Source of the DNA: Levilactobacillus yonginensis
GTDB taxonomy: Bacteria; Bacillota; Bacilli; Lactobacillales; Lactobacillaceae
Length of the DNA stretch: 64,000 nt
Reading direction: 5' to 3'
NCBI RefSeq assembly: GCF_964065165.1
Contig: NZ_OZ061549.1
Coordinates: forward strand, 1-64,000
This document shows positions 56,191 through 63,756 of the stretch, piece by piece (within the stretch, counting starts at the first letter, position 1; each line of letters opens with the position of its first letter). The notes under the pieces are model-generated. The model had not been told where the DNA came from and searched no databases. It was given only the letters and a program-made list of their open reading frames with translations. Made by a program: the position numbers and the translations under genes.

Positions 56191-56465
56191 CTTTAGGCGG
56201 ATTTGCACCACACTATGATGAGTTAATGGCCGGCGACACTACCCCGCAAGACATCACCGGGTTACGACTGTTCGACGGCGAAGAATACCTGAAACTCGAC
56301 GGTGGGGATATCTACGTGCCCCGCAACGCCGAAGCAATTCGGAGCTTCCTGTACGACTACAGCGACCGGGACACCGACAGCCTTCCGGACAACCGATCGG
56401 AACTAACTGATTTAGTTGGCGAAGAGTTTGGCGACATGGAGGTGATCACATGGATCAAGTATTAG
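56187..56465 (+). CDS. prophage protein of unknown function
   Basis: This acidic 92-residue protein (MTLGGFAPHYDELMAGDTTP...) has ATGA coupling to the previous stop. In-frame GTG codons upstream overlap the AAAGGG site. Its end overlaps the next start by 16 bases. No domain was recognised. Confidence 0.65.
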   Translation: MTLGGFAPHYDELMAGDTTPQDITGLRLFDGEEYLKLDGGDIYVPRNAEAIRSFLYDYSDRDTDSLPDNRSELTDLVGEEFGDMEVITWIKY

Positions 56466-56674
56466 GCAAGCAAACTGCAAGCGGCCCCGTGATTCTTGTG
56501 GCCCAGGTTACTAGCAAAAGTCGTAATCGGTTGGCCGATATTCGCGGCGAACTATTTAATCTTATCGAAGCGATCGACGAACCGGGACACCCAATCACCA
56601 ACGAAGAACTCGATCATTTGTATCGAATTAACGATCAGCTGGCAGAATGGCAACCCGAAGTGGAGGTTAAGTAA
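56450..56674 (+). CDS. prophage protein of unknown function
   Basis: This 74-residue protein (MDQVLGKQTASGPVILVAQV...) has an internal helix of mixed charge. GGAGG lies seven bases upstream. It overlaps the next gene by one base (TAATG). Confidence 0.65.
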   Translation: MDQVLGKQTASGPVILVAQVTSKSRNRLADIRGELFNLIEAIDEPGHPITNEELDHLYRINDQLAEWQPEVEVK

Positions 56675-57159
56675 TGAATCTTTATCAATTGGAAGACAAT
56701 CTATACCAAGTCGTTCGATTAGCCGAAAGTGCCGATCCGGAAGATCAACAGGCGTTTGATGACACGATTCTCAGTCTGAAAGATGGCATTGCAGATAAGG
56801 CAATCGGCTATGGCAAGGTAATCAAGCAGCTAACGTCCGATGAAAAGCAACTTGCCGAGAAAATGAAGGCCGATGCTGACCGAAAGGCTTCACTCGCTAG
56901 CAACATTAGACGATTAAAGGACGACTTACAGCAAGGACTAGAGGCGGCCGGTTTAGACCACGTTAAAGACGTTGACCTAGCAATTTGGATTCAGAATAAC
57001 CCGGCCAGTGTCAATTTAACGGACGAGGAGAAAGTACCTGGTGACTTTATCAAAACGACAACTAGTCTCGATAAGAAGGGTATTCTCGCCGCCCTTAAAG
57101 ACGGTGAAGACGTTCCAGGAGCTGAATTAACGCAAGGCCGATCCATTCGGATTCGATAG
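56674..57159 (+). CDS. Siphovirus Gp157-family protein
   Basis: The 161-residue protein matches the Gp157 family by its N-terminal NLYQLEDNLYQV, the long charged coiled helix in the middle (KQLTSDEKQLAEKMKADADR), and the C-terminal DLAIWIQNNPASVNL strand region. In streptococcal phages this family was linked to superinfection resistance. Here it opens the recombination module, as is usual in lactobacillus phages. Confidence 0.85.
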   Translation: MNLYQLEDNLYQVVRLAESADPEDQQAFDDTILSLKDGIADKAIGYGKVIKQLTSDEKQLAEKMKADADRKASLASNIRRLKDDLQQGLEAAGLDHVKDVDLAIWIQNNPASVNLTDEEKVPGDFIKTTTSLDKKGILAALKDGEDVPGAELTQGRSIRIR

Positions 57160-57171
57160 GGGGTAAACATT

Positions 57172-57867
57172 ATGGTCGAGACAAAAGAACTCAATTTGAT
57201 TCAGAAATTGAATGAAGCTTCAAAACATATCGGTCCAATCGGAAAGGACGGAAACAACTCCTTCCAAAATTATCGTTTCCAAAGCGAAACAGCAATTAAG
57301 TACGCTGTCGAGTCCGCAATTCGTGAAGCTGGTATTCGAATTATTCCTCAGTATGAAGTCATCAATCAGTACGATAAGGCTTCAAAGCGAGGCGGCGAGA
57401 ATCATTTCGTCGATGTGATGGGTACCTTTACCATTACGGATGGAGAAAATACGGTTGTTGGAACCATGCCCGGTAGTGGTCAAGATTCTGGTGAGAAGGC
57501 AATGGCTAAGGCTTGCACGAGTGCGCAGAAGTACTTCTACAAACAACTATTCAATATTACCGACAAGGATGAAGATCCGGACGCCGATGATAGTAATCCC
57601 AATGGCGGGTATACCCAGGGAACTCAAAAACGCCAACATCCTAATCCTACGCCAGCATCTAAGAAACAAAAGGACACGCTGGGGAAACTATTTCAAGCAA
57701 TCTCAGACAAGGCTAAGACCGATTTAAATGTCGTTGCGACCGCCATTCTCAATAAGGCAGAGGCAACGAGTATGGATCAGCTAACACACGAAAGCGCAAA
57801 TGAACTGGTTATTTTAGCAACAAACAAGCTAACTAAGTTATCTGAAGAAGGGAATAAAACAGCATGA
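57172..57867 (+). CDS. ERF-family single-strand annealing protein
   Basis: This 231-residue protein has an N-terminal ERF domain: NLIQKLNEASKHIGPIGKDG, FQNYRFQSETAIKYAV, and GTMPGSGQDSGEKAMAKACT with YFYKQLFNI. The linker is disordered, followed by a C-terminal helical piece. ERF proteins anneal complementary single strands in phage recombination. It overlaps ssb by four bases. AGGGGG precedes the ATG. Confidence 0.9.
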   Translation: MVETKELNLIQKLNEASKHIGPIGKDGNNSFQNYRFQSETAIKYAVESAIREAGIRIIPQYEVINQYDKASKRGGENHFVDVMGTFTITDGENTVVGTMPGSGQDSGEKAMAKACTSAQKYFYKQLFNITDKDEDPDADDSNPNGGYTQGTQKRQHPNPTPASKKQKDTLGKLFQAISDKAKTDLNVVATAILNKAEATSMDQLTHESANELVILATNKLTKLSEEGNKTA

Positions 57868-58247
57868 GAACAATCACAATATCCGGAAACGTAGGTAAGG
57901 ATCCAGAAGTACGATCAACACAAAACGGTATGCAGGTTGCTAATTTCAGTGTTGCGGTTCGTCAGAACCGGCAGAGTGAAGATGGCCAGTATGGGACCGA
58001 CTGGTTCCGATGCACCGTCTGGGGGAACCGTGCGAACGTCATTCAACGTTTCTACCATAAGGGAAGCCATGTTATTGTATCGGGCGACCTAGAAATCACT
58101 GAGTACAATGGTCAGACCCAGCTAGGGGTTAATGTTAATGATTTTGACTTGCCTGATCGTCAGAGTGAATCACAACAACATAATACCCAGCAGACCGTAC
58201 CGGCTAGCGATTCAATCGACGTTACAGACGACGATTTACCGTTCTAG
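57864..58247 (+). CDS. ssb: single-stranded DNA-binding protein (phage SSB)
   Basis: The 127-residue protein has an OB fold (ISGNVGKDPEVRSTQNGMQV, WFRCTVWGNRANV, SGDLEITEYNG). A flexible Gln/Ser linker and the acidic tail DDDLPF, which recruits partner proteins, follow. It overlaps ERF (ATGA) and should act with it. Confidence 0.95.
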   Translation: MRTITISGNVGKDPEVRSTQNGMQVANFSVAVRQNRQSEDGQYGTDWFRCTVWGNRANVIQRFYHKGSHVIVSGDLEITEYNGQTQLGVNVNDFDLPDRQSESQQHNTQQTVPASDSIDVTDDDLPF

Positions 58248-58290
58248 TAAAGCAAGTGGTGGGTGGGAGGAATAGAGAGGTGAACGACTT

Positions 58291-59265
58291 TTGAATAATT
58301 ACTTCTCTCATGATAGCAATGCTAGAAATTCAAGTAAGATGCTGCAGGTTCGGATGAAAGTCGGTGCAATCGGGTACGCCATTTACTTTATGCTTCTTGA
58401 ACGTCTCCGCGATGAAGACGATTACACGAGTGTCAAAGATTATAATGCTATAGCCTTTGACCTTCGTGTTGATGCTTCGCAGATAAAAGCGGTTGTTGAA
58501 GATTTCGGGTTATTTGCCTTTACCGATGATGGTAAGTACTTCTACTCCGAAGGATTTAACAAAAGAATGGCGTTAAAGGATGCTAAAAGTAGGCGGCGGT
58601 CAGAAGCTGGTAAAAAGGGTGCCAAGTCCCGTTGGGATGGCAATTCTAAAGCTAATCCATCTACTGGCGAAGAAGAATCTAAGCCAAAGCCATCTCAGAA
58701 AAATAGCAATGCTATGGCAATGCCATCTGATTCGGATGGCAAGGAAAGTAAAGTAAAGGAAAGCAAAGTAAAGGATAAAAAAACAATACGTCCGAACTCG
58801 GACAAGCCGAAGTACGGACCTGATGATCAGCCGTATCAAATCGCCCAGCACTTGCTTAAGGCCATTCGGGATAATGACCCTGACTTCTCGCCTAAGGGTG
58901 ACGAACGCAAGCTACAGACCTGGGCTAATGATATTCGTTTGGCTCACACCCAAGATGGCCACGCATACGACAAGCTTGATGGCATGGTTGACTGGTGCCA
59001 GCACGATGATTTCTGGAAGTCGAATATCTTATCAGGAGCCAAGCTCCGTAAACAATTCGACCAAATGAAAATGCAGGCGGCGTCACGCGGACGAGGTGGA
59101 TCTAAGCCTACAAGGGCCAAGGAGACACTGCCAGACTGGGCGCAGAAGACGCCTGATAAGCCCGCGGACAAGACAAAGGGGCTAAGTCCTGACAAGCAGG
59201 CGGAGTTGGATGCACGCATCAAGAAATTTAAAGCGAAGAGAGCGCCTGAGGAGGCACAAGCATGA
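58291..59265 (+). CDS. phage replisome organiser (DUF4373 plus DnaD-like)
   Basis: The 324-residue protein has an N-terminal winged-helix DUF4373/Lin1244-type region (NYFSHDSNARNSSKM, MKVGAIGYAIYFMLLERLRD). A Lys/Ser-rich linker with tandem KESKV repeats (about 150-165) and a C-terminal helical region with WCQHDDFWKSNILSG follow. Such proteins open the phage origin and load host helicase. The start is TTG, eight bases after GAGGTG. Short repeated bases in the linker (58740-58780) may act as origin iterons. Confidence 0.85.
   Translation: MNNYFSHDSNARNSSKMLQVRMKVGAIGYAIYFMLLERLRDEDDYTSVKDYNAIAFDLRVDASQIKAVVEDFGLFAFTDDGKYFYSEGFNKRMALKDAKSRRRSEAGKKGAKSRWDGNSKANPSTGEEESKPKPSQKNSNAMAMPSDSDGKESKVKESKVKDKKTIRPNSDKPKYGPDDQPYQIAQHLLKAIRDNDPDFSPKGDERKLQTWANDIRLAHTQDGHAYDKLDGMVDWCQHDDFWKSNILSGAKLRKQFDQMKMQAASRGRGGSKPTRAKETLPDWAQKTPDKPADKTKGLSPDKQAELDARIKKFKAKRAPEEAQA
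58740..58785 (+). repeat. short tandem repeats inside the replisome organiser gene
   Basis: GGAAAGTAAAGTAAA and GGAAAGCAAAGTAAA follow each other, then GGATAAAAAAAC. AT-rich tandem repeats inside an initiator gene are a common site for phage replication origins; here this is inference. Confidence 0.4.
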
Positions 59266-60032
59266 ACGAAATTACACCCTTTGACTTTGAGGGGAAACAA
59301 GTACGTACGGTAGTTATGGACAATGAACCGTATTTTGTTGGGAAAGACGTTGCACTGGCAATCGGATATCTAAACACGAGCAAAGCCATTAAAGATCATG
59401 TAAAGGCTAAGTATCAGAGGGAGGAACGAATCGTTACCCCCTCTGGAATCCAGCTGATGACGGTTATTTCTGAGCCAGGTGTCTATCAGCTAGCCGGTCA
59501 AAGCCACTTGCCAAGTGCTGAGCCTTTTCAAGATTGGATTTACGAGCAAGTGCTCCCATCCATTCGCCGAGAGGGTGCCTATGTGACTCCGAAAACGGCC
59601 TATGACTGGATGTTGAATCCGGATAACATGATCAAGTTTCTGGAGAAGTACAAGCGATCCCAAGCTGAGGTTCAACGCCTACACGACGAGAACCAGATTA
59701 TGGCACCTAAGGCACGGTTTGCAGACGCTGTCGGAGGATCAACCGATACGATTCTAATTCGTGAACTAGCCAAGTTATTGAAACAAAACGGCGTGCTTAT
59801 TGGTCAGAATCGCCTGTTCGTTTGGCTTCGTGAACACGGATATTTAATCCGTAGTGGGCGCGACCGTAATCGTCCGACACAACGGTCCGCGGATTTGGGA
59901 CTATTTCGGGTAAGAGAACTGGTCATTGAGCACTCAGACGGTCACACGACCATCAAAGGAACCACGCTTGTGACTGGCAAAGGGCAGCGGTACTTCATCA
60001 ATAAGTTCTTGAGAATCAAGCAGGAGGCGTAG
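59262..60032 (+). CDS. phage antirepressor (BRO-N/KilAC type)
   Basis: This 256-residue protein has an N-terminal BRO domain (TPFDFEGKQVRTVVMDNEPY, FVGKDVALAIGY, SEPGVYQLAGQS) and a C-terminal KilAC domain (RELAKLLKQNGVLIGQNRLF, RNRPTQRSADLGLF). Such proteins relieve CI repression. It overlaps the replisome organiser by four bases. Its place in the replication module, rather than next to cro, is less usual. Confidence 0.9.
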   Translation: MNEITPFDFEGKQVRTVVMDNEPYFVGKDVALAIGYLNTSKAIKDHVKAKYQREERIVTPSGIQLMTVISEPGVYQLAGQSHLPSAEPFQDWIYEQVLPSIRREGAYVTPKTAYDWMLNPDNMIKFLEKYKRSQAEVQRLHDENQIMAPKARFADAVGGSTDTILIRELAKLLKQNGVLIGQNRLFVWLREHGYLIRSGRDRNRPTQRSADLGLFRVRELVIEHSDGHTTIKGTTLVTGKGQRYFINKFLRIKQEA

Positions 60033-60035
60033 GCA

Positions 60036-60419
60036 ATGCGAGAGATTAAATTCAGAGCGTGGAATTGCGTGAGAAAGTGTTATATCTACAACGTAGAGCA
60101 CGAATACGACGATGACCTATGCTGCTTCTCTGATGCTTTAGATGATTCGGGATTGATTGCTGAGCAGTACACCGGGGTAAATGATACCAATGGCCGAGAG
60201 ATCTACGAGGGCGACATCATACGTTTTCAGCTGTTTGCGACCGCTCAGGGAATCGTAGGCGACATCCGATACAACTCACGTTATGGATACTGCGTGTTTT
60301 TCTACAACGGCGTAAAGACGATGTGGCGGCAAGAATACTGGACCGATTACAAAGCGCTGCAAGTTGTTGGGAACATCCACGAGGACCCAGAACTGTTGGA
60401 GGGGGACAACGATGACTAA
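60036..60419 (+). CDS. YopX family protein
   Basis: The 127-residue protein shows the YopX pattern: REIKFRAWNCVRKCYIYN at the start, then EQYTGVNDTNGREIYEGDII, and VVGNIHEDPELL at the end. Its function is unknown; it is frequent in Firmicute phages. GGAGG precedes the ATG. Confidence 0.9.
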   Translation: MREIKFRAWNCVRKCYIYNVEHEYDDDLCCFSDALDDSGLIAEQYTGVNDTNGREIYEGDIIRFQLFATAQGIVGDIRYNSRYGYCVFFYNGVKTMWRQEYWTDYKALQVVGNIHEDPELLEGDNDD

Positions 60420-60660
60420 TCCTAATTTAATTGCGGTACTTGCCGCCGTTGATCGCCTAATTCGAGAACACGGATATTCCCCGTCTGTTCGCGAGATTGG
60501 AGAGCTGGCAGGGTACACAAGTAGCTCGATGATTTATGACCGGATTACGGCGCTGTACGAAGCAGACTGCATTACTTATATGCCGATGCAAACGCGAACC
60601 ATTCGGGTGACCAGCAAGGGTAAACGGGTACTGAAGGAGGCGGAAATACATGCCAATTAA
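60412..60660 (+). CDS. LexA-type HTH domain protein
   Basis: The 82-residue protein consists of a LexA DNA-binding domain alone (LIREHGYSPSVREIGELAGY, SSSMIYDRITALYEADCI), with no peptidase domain. It overlaps YopX by eight bases and uses GGAGGGGG. It may bind a phage or host SOS-like site; the role is unknown. Confidence 0.8.
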   Translation: MTNPNLIAVLAAVDRLIREHGYSPSVREIGELAGYTSSSMIYDRITALYEADCITYMPMQTRTIRVTSKGKRVLKEAEIHAN

Positions 60661-61177
60661 TACCGGGGGAATTTCATTTAATGAATCGATGGCCAGCACT
60701 AAAAAAGGCATAAAGGAAATGCTACTGCCAAAGGGCTTACGGGCCCGACCGTTGGATCGTATTCCTCCTATTACAATCGTTGTTCATGGTGATCCAGTAC
60801 CTGCAGGACGCCCACGTTTTACACGAACTGGTCACGCCTACGACCCAAAAAAGAGTCACGTCTACAAGAGAATGGTGACTCAGGAGGCCAAGCTACAGTA
60901 CAAAGGGCCGATGCTCGAGCATAAAGCGCTTCGCGTTGAAATCAAGGTTTACCGACCGATTCAGACCAGTATAAGTAAGCTCAAGCATAAGCGTCGAGCT
61001 GAAGGACTAGAGCGGCCAATCGTTAAGCCGGACACCTCAAATTACGTCAAGTTGATTGAAGACGCGCTCACAGGCGTTATCTGGGAAGATGACAACCTGA
61101 TTGCTGATTTGGTGGCCAGTAAGTACTATTCGGACGAACCGAGAATCGAAGTTACAGTCACGGAGGCGGGAGTATGA
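60650..61177 (+). CDS. RusA-family Holliday junction resolvase
   Basis: This 175-residue protein has a 40-residue N-terminal extension and then a RusA domain: HGDPVPAGRPRFTRTGHAYD, KPDTSNYVKLIEDALTGVIW followed by DD (catalytic Asp residues), and the terminal IEVTVTEA strand. It resolves branched DNA during phage replication or packaging. It overlaps neighbours at both ends. Confidence 0.9.
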   Translation: MPINTGGISFNESMASTKKGIKEMLLPKGLRARPLDRIPPITIVVHGDPVPAGRPRFTRTGHAYDPKKSHVYKRMVTQEAKLQYKGPMLEHKALRVEIKVYRPIQTSISKLKHKRRAEGLERPIVKPDTSNYVKLIEDALTGVIWEDDNLIADLVASKYYSDEPRIEVTVTEAGV

Positions 61178-61380
61178 GAGTGGATATGAATGGCCGCTTC
61201 TTCATGCTTAAGGGTGATCTTTACAGCATCGTCTTCAACACATTTTCAGGGGAATTCATGCTGGTTAATATTTCGACCCAAAAGGTTGAGGCTACGGGGA
61301 AGAGCTTTCGAAGAATGCGTGAGTTGCTAGACTATCTGGGAGCCAAGACCACTGAAATTGCATTTGAGGCGGCAGAGTAA
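61174..61380 (+). CDS. prophage protein of unknown function
   Basis: This 68-residue protein (MRVDMNGRFFMLKGDLYSIV...) looks mostly beta. It starts in the RusA stop (ATGA) with GGAGGCGGGAG upstream. No family was recognised. Confidence 0.6.
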   Translation: MRVDMNGRFFMLKGDLYSIVFNTFSGEFMLVNISTQKVEATGKSFRRMRELLDYLGAKTTEIAFEAAE

Positions 61381-61493
61381 TGTCGAAACAACGGAAGTAC
61401 TCTAAGTGACGTACAGTGAAGCAAAAGAAGCGTCGTATGGCGGAACACGCGCGGGAACACCAAGCTGAGGCTAAGGAAGGTAAACAAAAATGA
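61380..61493 (+). pseudogene. small basic gene interrupted by an in-frame TGA
   Basis: From ATG 61380, which overlaps the previous stop, the frame reads MSKQRKYSK, TGA (61407-61409), then RTVKQKKRRMAEHAREHQAE and a stop at 61491. Both halves have the same basic composition, so a TGG to TGA change is likely. A restart at GTG 61416 is possible. Confidence 0.55.
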
Positions 61494-61545
61494 TTAAAAA
61501 ATCAGGATAAATCACGTTCAAAATTGTTGATAAGGAGTAAAAGTT

Positions 61546-61959
61546 ATGTCATTAAACAAGGAAATGGCTGAAATTAGAGCTGCTTACGCCAATTATGGCG
61601 ACGATCCAGATAAGTGGCCGGAAAATGTTAAAAAAGAAATCCGCGGTCAAGATGAGGAACAGCATACGGCAGAAAATAATATCCTACGCCACCTGATTCT
61701 CCGTGGATACACCAGCGAATATATTGCACAAGAACGGTCAAAGTCACTGAAATATCTAAAGCAATTACGTGGCAGAATGAAAAGTCGTGACGAATTGGAT
61801 TACCAAGCCACACCAGATGAATTAGCACAGTTGAAATACAACCTCGATCACATGGACAATCCTAGCAACCCAAAAATTGCTAGCGCTATGGGACGCGACA
61901 AAGATTGGGTGCGCTGCATGCGAGTGAAGCTACGGGAGGCAGACAATGACAGAAATTAG
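61546..61959 (+). CDS. prophage protein of unknown function, HTH-like C-terminus
   Basis: The 137-residue charged helical protein (MSLNKEMAEIRAAYANYG...) has two HTH-like stretches: ILRGYTSEYIAQERSKSLKY and KIASAMGRDKDWVRCMRVKL. It may be a small phage DNA-binding protein. AAGGAG precedes the ATG. It overlaps the next gene by 14 bases. Confidence 0.6.
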   Translation: MSLNKEMAEIRAAYANYGDDPDKWPENVKKEIRGQDEEQHTAENNILRHLILRGYTSEYIAQERSKSLKYLKQLRGRMKSRDELDYQATPDELAQLKYNLDHMDNPSNPKIASAMGRDKDWVRCMRVKLREADNDRN

Positions 61960-62302
61960 ACCAGACTATTACCGCGGTAGTGATGGCAAAGATTTGTTTG
62001 ACAGATTTGAGGCTGGACTTTTGTCCCCTGAGGAAACTATCGGCTTTTACAAGGCCAATGCCATCAAGTATCTAACTCGCGAAGCGGATAAAAATGGCGA
62101 AGAGGACTTAGATAAGGCCTTGACTTACATTGGTCGGCTAAAACAGTTTAAGTATCCGAAGAATGTTGATACAACTACCGATGAGACGCGCGGAAATTAT
62201 AAGTTTGATAATGATCGTTACCGAAAACATCAGGAATTAGTTGCTCAGGCATGGCTGGACGGGTATCAAGTGGAGGCACAGCATGACACACGAACAGATT
62301 GA
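61946..62302 (+). CDS. DUF3310 family protein
   Basis: The 118-residue protein has the DUF3310 core: DYYRGSDGKDLFDRFEAGLL, ETIGFYKANAIKYLTREADK, and a DLDKALTYI helix. This is a frequent phage protein sometimes called nucleotide kinase-like, without proof. GGAGG supports the ATG. Confidence 0.85.
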   Translation: MTEIRPDYYRGSDGKDLFDRFEAGLLSPEETIGFYKANAIKYLTREADKNGEEDLDKALTYIGRLKQFKYPKNVDTTTDETRGNYKFDNDRYRKHQELVAQAWLDGYQVEAQHDTRTD

Positions 62303-62480
62303 GTATCGCAAATACGTGCTGCAAGGCATGGCAAGCTATGGTGGCGATGTGGCACAGGCGTTAGTGTGGTGCGGCAATCACTTTATCAAGCTGGGCGATA
62401 GCCAACGCAACGCGATTAACAAGTTATCAGCGAAGGAACGCAACCAGGTTATTCATGAGCTGACAATGGCGGTGTATTGA
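62283..62480 (+). CDS. small prophage protein
   Basis: The 65-residue protein (MTHEQIEYRKYVLQGMASYG...) is helical and ends in VIHELTMAVY. GGAGG six bases upstream fixes the ATG inside the DUF3310 gene end. Function unknown. Confidence 0.65.
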   Translation: MTHEQIEYRKYVLQGMASYGGDVAQALVWCGNHFIKLGDSQRNAINKLSAKERNQVIHELTMAVY

Positions 62481-62608
62481 TAGGAATAGCTGAGTTTCAA
62501 TCCAGATTAAGCGATCACAGCGTGCCTAAGGAAGTTTACATTGCTTTGGGTATGCTGAGCAATGCTGAGGTTAATAACGTGCTACACGAGCTTACACGGC
62601 CATTTTAG
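62477..62608 (+). CDS. possible small prophage protein
   Basis: A 43-residue frame from TTG, overlapping the previous stop (TTGA), reads MIGIAEFQSRLSDHSVPKEV... and ends VLHELTRPF. It shares a .HELT end with the preceding gene. There is no clear ribosome site; coupling by overlap is possible. Confidence 0.4.
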   Translation: MIGIAEFQSRLSDHSVPKEVYIALGMLSNAEVNNVLHELTRPF

Positions 62609-62614
62609 ATAGCA

Positions 62615-62645
62615 AAAAAGGGCCGCCCAGCAGCAGCCCTTACCC
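62615..62645 (-). terminator. terminator-like hairpin
   Basis: AAGGGC...GCCCTT with A6 on the 5' side. It would act best on the minus strand, where T6 follows the stem. Confidence 0.4.
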
Positions 62646-62704
62646 AAATTATGCTTACTCAATGGTCAACACATTAATTATACCATTGATAGGGGCTGAA
62701 AGGG

Positions 62705-63172
62705 TTGGCTGAATTGGATTTTGACAATGTGAATATGGGAAGTCTCTTCCCAGAGGTAGATGTTGGAGCAACTTTGCAAAACGTGACACACTTTTTATCT
62801 GTAGTATTGCCTAAGATGGTCCGTATCAGTGGACAGTCAATGAGCGACTTAAAATCACCTGGCTATGATGGAATGCCAAAATCTCAGCCATCAGGTAATG
62901 CGACAGATTCAAGAATTGTGCGGCGGTTATATGCCGAAGAAGTCGTTAAACGGACAATCCAAGCAATTAAACACTGTGATAAAGATTGCCAGAATATCCT
63001 AGATGAACTATATCTACAAGAACTATCAGATACCATGTGCTTTATGGACTTAGGATTTTCTGAGTCCAGCTATTTCCACGTTTGGAAGCCCAAAGCACTA
63101 TTGCAGTTTGCCGATTGCTACATGCTGGATGATCTCCATATTTTTAAAAAAAGCAGTTTTGATGCAGTTTGA
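62705..63172 (+). CDS. ArpU-family late transcriptional regulator
   Basis: The 155-residue protein matches the ArpU/RinA-like regulators that switch on packaging and structural genes. It has the central RIVRRLYAEEVVKRTIQAIK helices and a sigma-like C-terminus (LDELYLQELSDTMCFMDLGF followed by SESSYFHVWKPKAL). It is the last gene before the tRNA-like cluster, the usual position before the terminase. The start is TTG at 62705 or TTG at 62714, the latter nine bases after AAAGGG. Confidence 0.83.
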   Translation: MAELDFDNVNMGSLFPEVDVGATLQNVTHFLSVVLPKMVRISGQSMSDLKSPGYDGMPKSQPSGNATDSRIVRRLYAEEVVKRTIQAIKHCDKDCQNILDELYLQELSDTMCFMDLGFSESSYFHVWKPKALLQFADCYMLDDLHIFKKSSFDAV

Positions 63173-63252
63173 GTGCAGTTTTTGTGCAGTCGGACTGCAG
63201 GCACCAGCCATATTTAAGGGTTATTCTAGTATCATCGAAAGAATTAAGAAAA

Positions 63253-63319
63253 ACACGCATAGCTCAATGGCAGAGCAGGCAGTCATTGCCTGACGCGGGT
63301 TCGAACCCCGCTGCGTGCA
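63253..63319 (+). pseudogene. tRNA-like element 1, shortened
   Basis: Acceptor ACACGCA/TGCGTGC (six of seven pairs), D arm GCTC/GAGC and a perfect T arm GCGGG-TTCGAAC-CCCGC are present. The middle is reduced to CAGGCA-GTCAT-TGCCTG plus two bases, making 67 bases in total. A normal anticodon arm and variable loop do not fit, so it is probably a degenerate tRNA. Confidence 0.55.
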
Positions 63320-63364
63320 TTGTGGTGGAATGATGAACCGGCCACAAGATTACCTCCCTGAGTA

Positions 63365-63422
63365 ACGTGCATAGCTCAACGGCAGAGCAAAGAAGATACG
63401 GGTTCGAATCCTGTTACACGTA
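63365..63422 (+). pseudogene. tRNA-like element 2, no anticodon arm
   Basis: Acceptor ACGTGCA/TACACGT (six of seven pairs), D arm GCTC-AACGGCA-GAGC and T arm ACGGG-TTCGAAT-CCTGT are retained. Only nine bases (AAAGAAGAT) separate the D and T arms. The element is 58 bases long and cannot have an anticodon stem-loop. Confidence 0.65.
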
Positions 63423-63476
63423 TTAGCCCGCCAAACTCCTTCATAAAATTGACCGGCCTGCATAACCGGTCATTAA

Positions 63477-63550
63477 GGACCTTTAACTCAGCTGGTTAGA
63501 GTAGATGGCTCATAACCGTTCGGTCGTAGGTTCGAATCCTACAAGGTCCA
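63477..63550 (+). tRNA. prophage tRNA-Met (CAT)
   Basis: A complete 74-base cloverleaf: acceptor GGACCTT/AAGGTCC, D arm ACTC/GAGT, anticodon loop CTCATAA, T arm GTAGG-TTCGAAT-CCTAC. CAT could also be read as Ile2 if modified by TilS. It lies just before the packaging region, a common site for phage tRNAs. Confidence 0.88.
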
Positions 63551-63642
63551 TTGACCCTAAACAAATTTTTGCTTAACACTGGGTCATAAAACTAACCTGA
63601 AAAGAGGTGAAAACTTCTCTCAGTTTAGTTTGAAATTAGTCC

Positions 63643-63677
63643 GAGGGGCCGTCTGTGGTAGAGCGGCTCTTTTTTTG
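63643..63677 (+). terminator. intrinsic terminator after the phage tRNAs
   Basis: GAGGGGCCG...CGGCTC is followed by T7, separating the tRNA region from the HicA-like gene. Confidence 0.65.
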
Positions 63678-63697
63678 TTACATACGAATATTTTTCG

Positions 63698-63726
63698 TTG
63701 CTAAGTGTGTATTCAATGTGTATAAT
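63698..63726 (+). promoter_or_regulatory. promoter of the HicA-like gene
   Basis: TTGCTA, 17 bases, TATAAT preceded by TGTG, so both a -35 and an extended -10 feature are present. Confidence 0.75.
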
Positions 63727-63756
63727 GTGATTATCGATAATAAAGAGGTGAGTAGT

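Noticed and set aside
63253..63319. Prophage TGA-suppressor tRNA matching the in-frame TGA at 61407
   Set aside because: TCA occurs in the shortened anticodon hairpin, but U33 and a normal loop and variable region are missing, so suppression is not supported.
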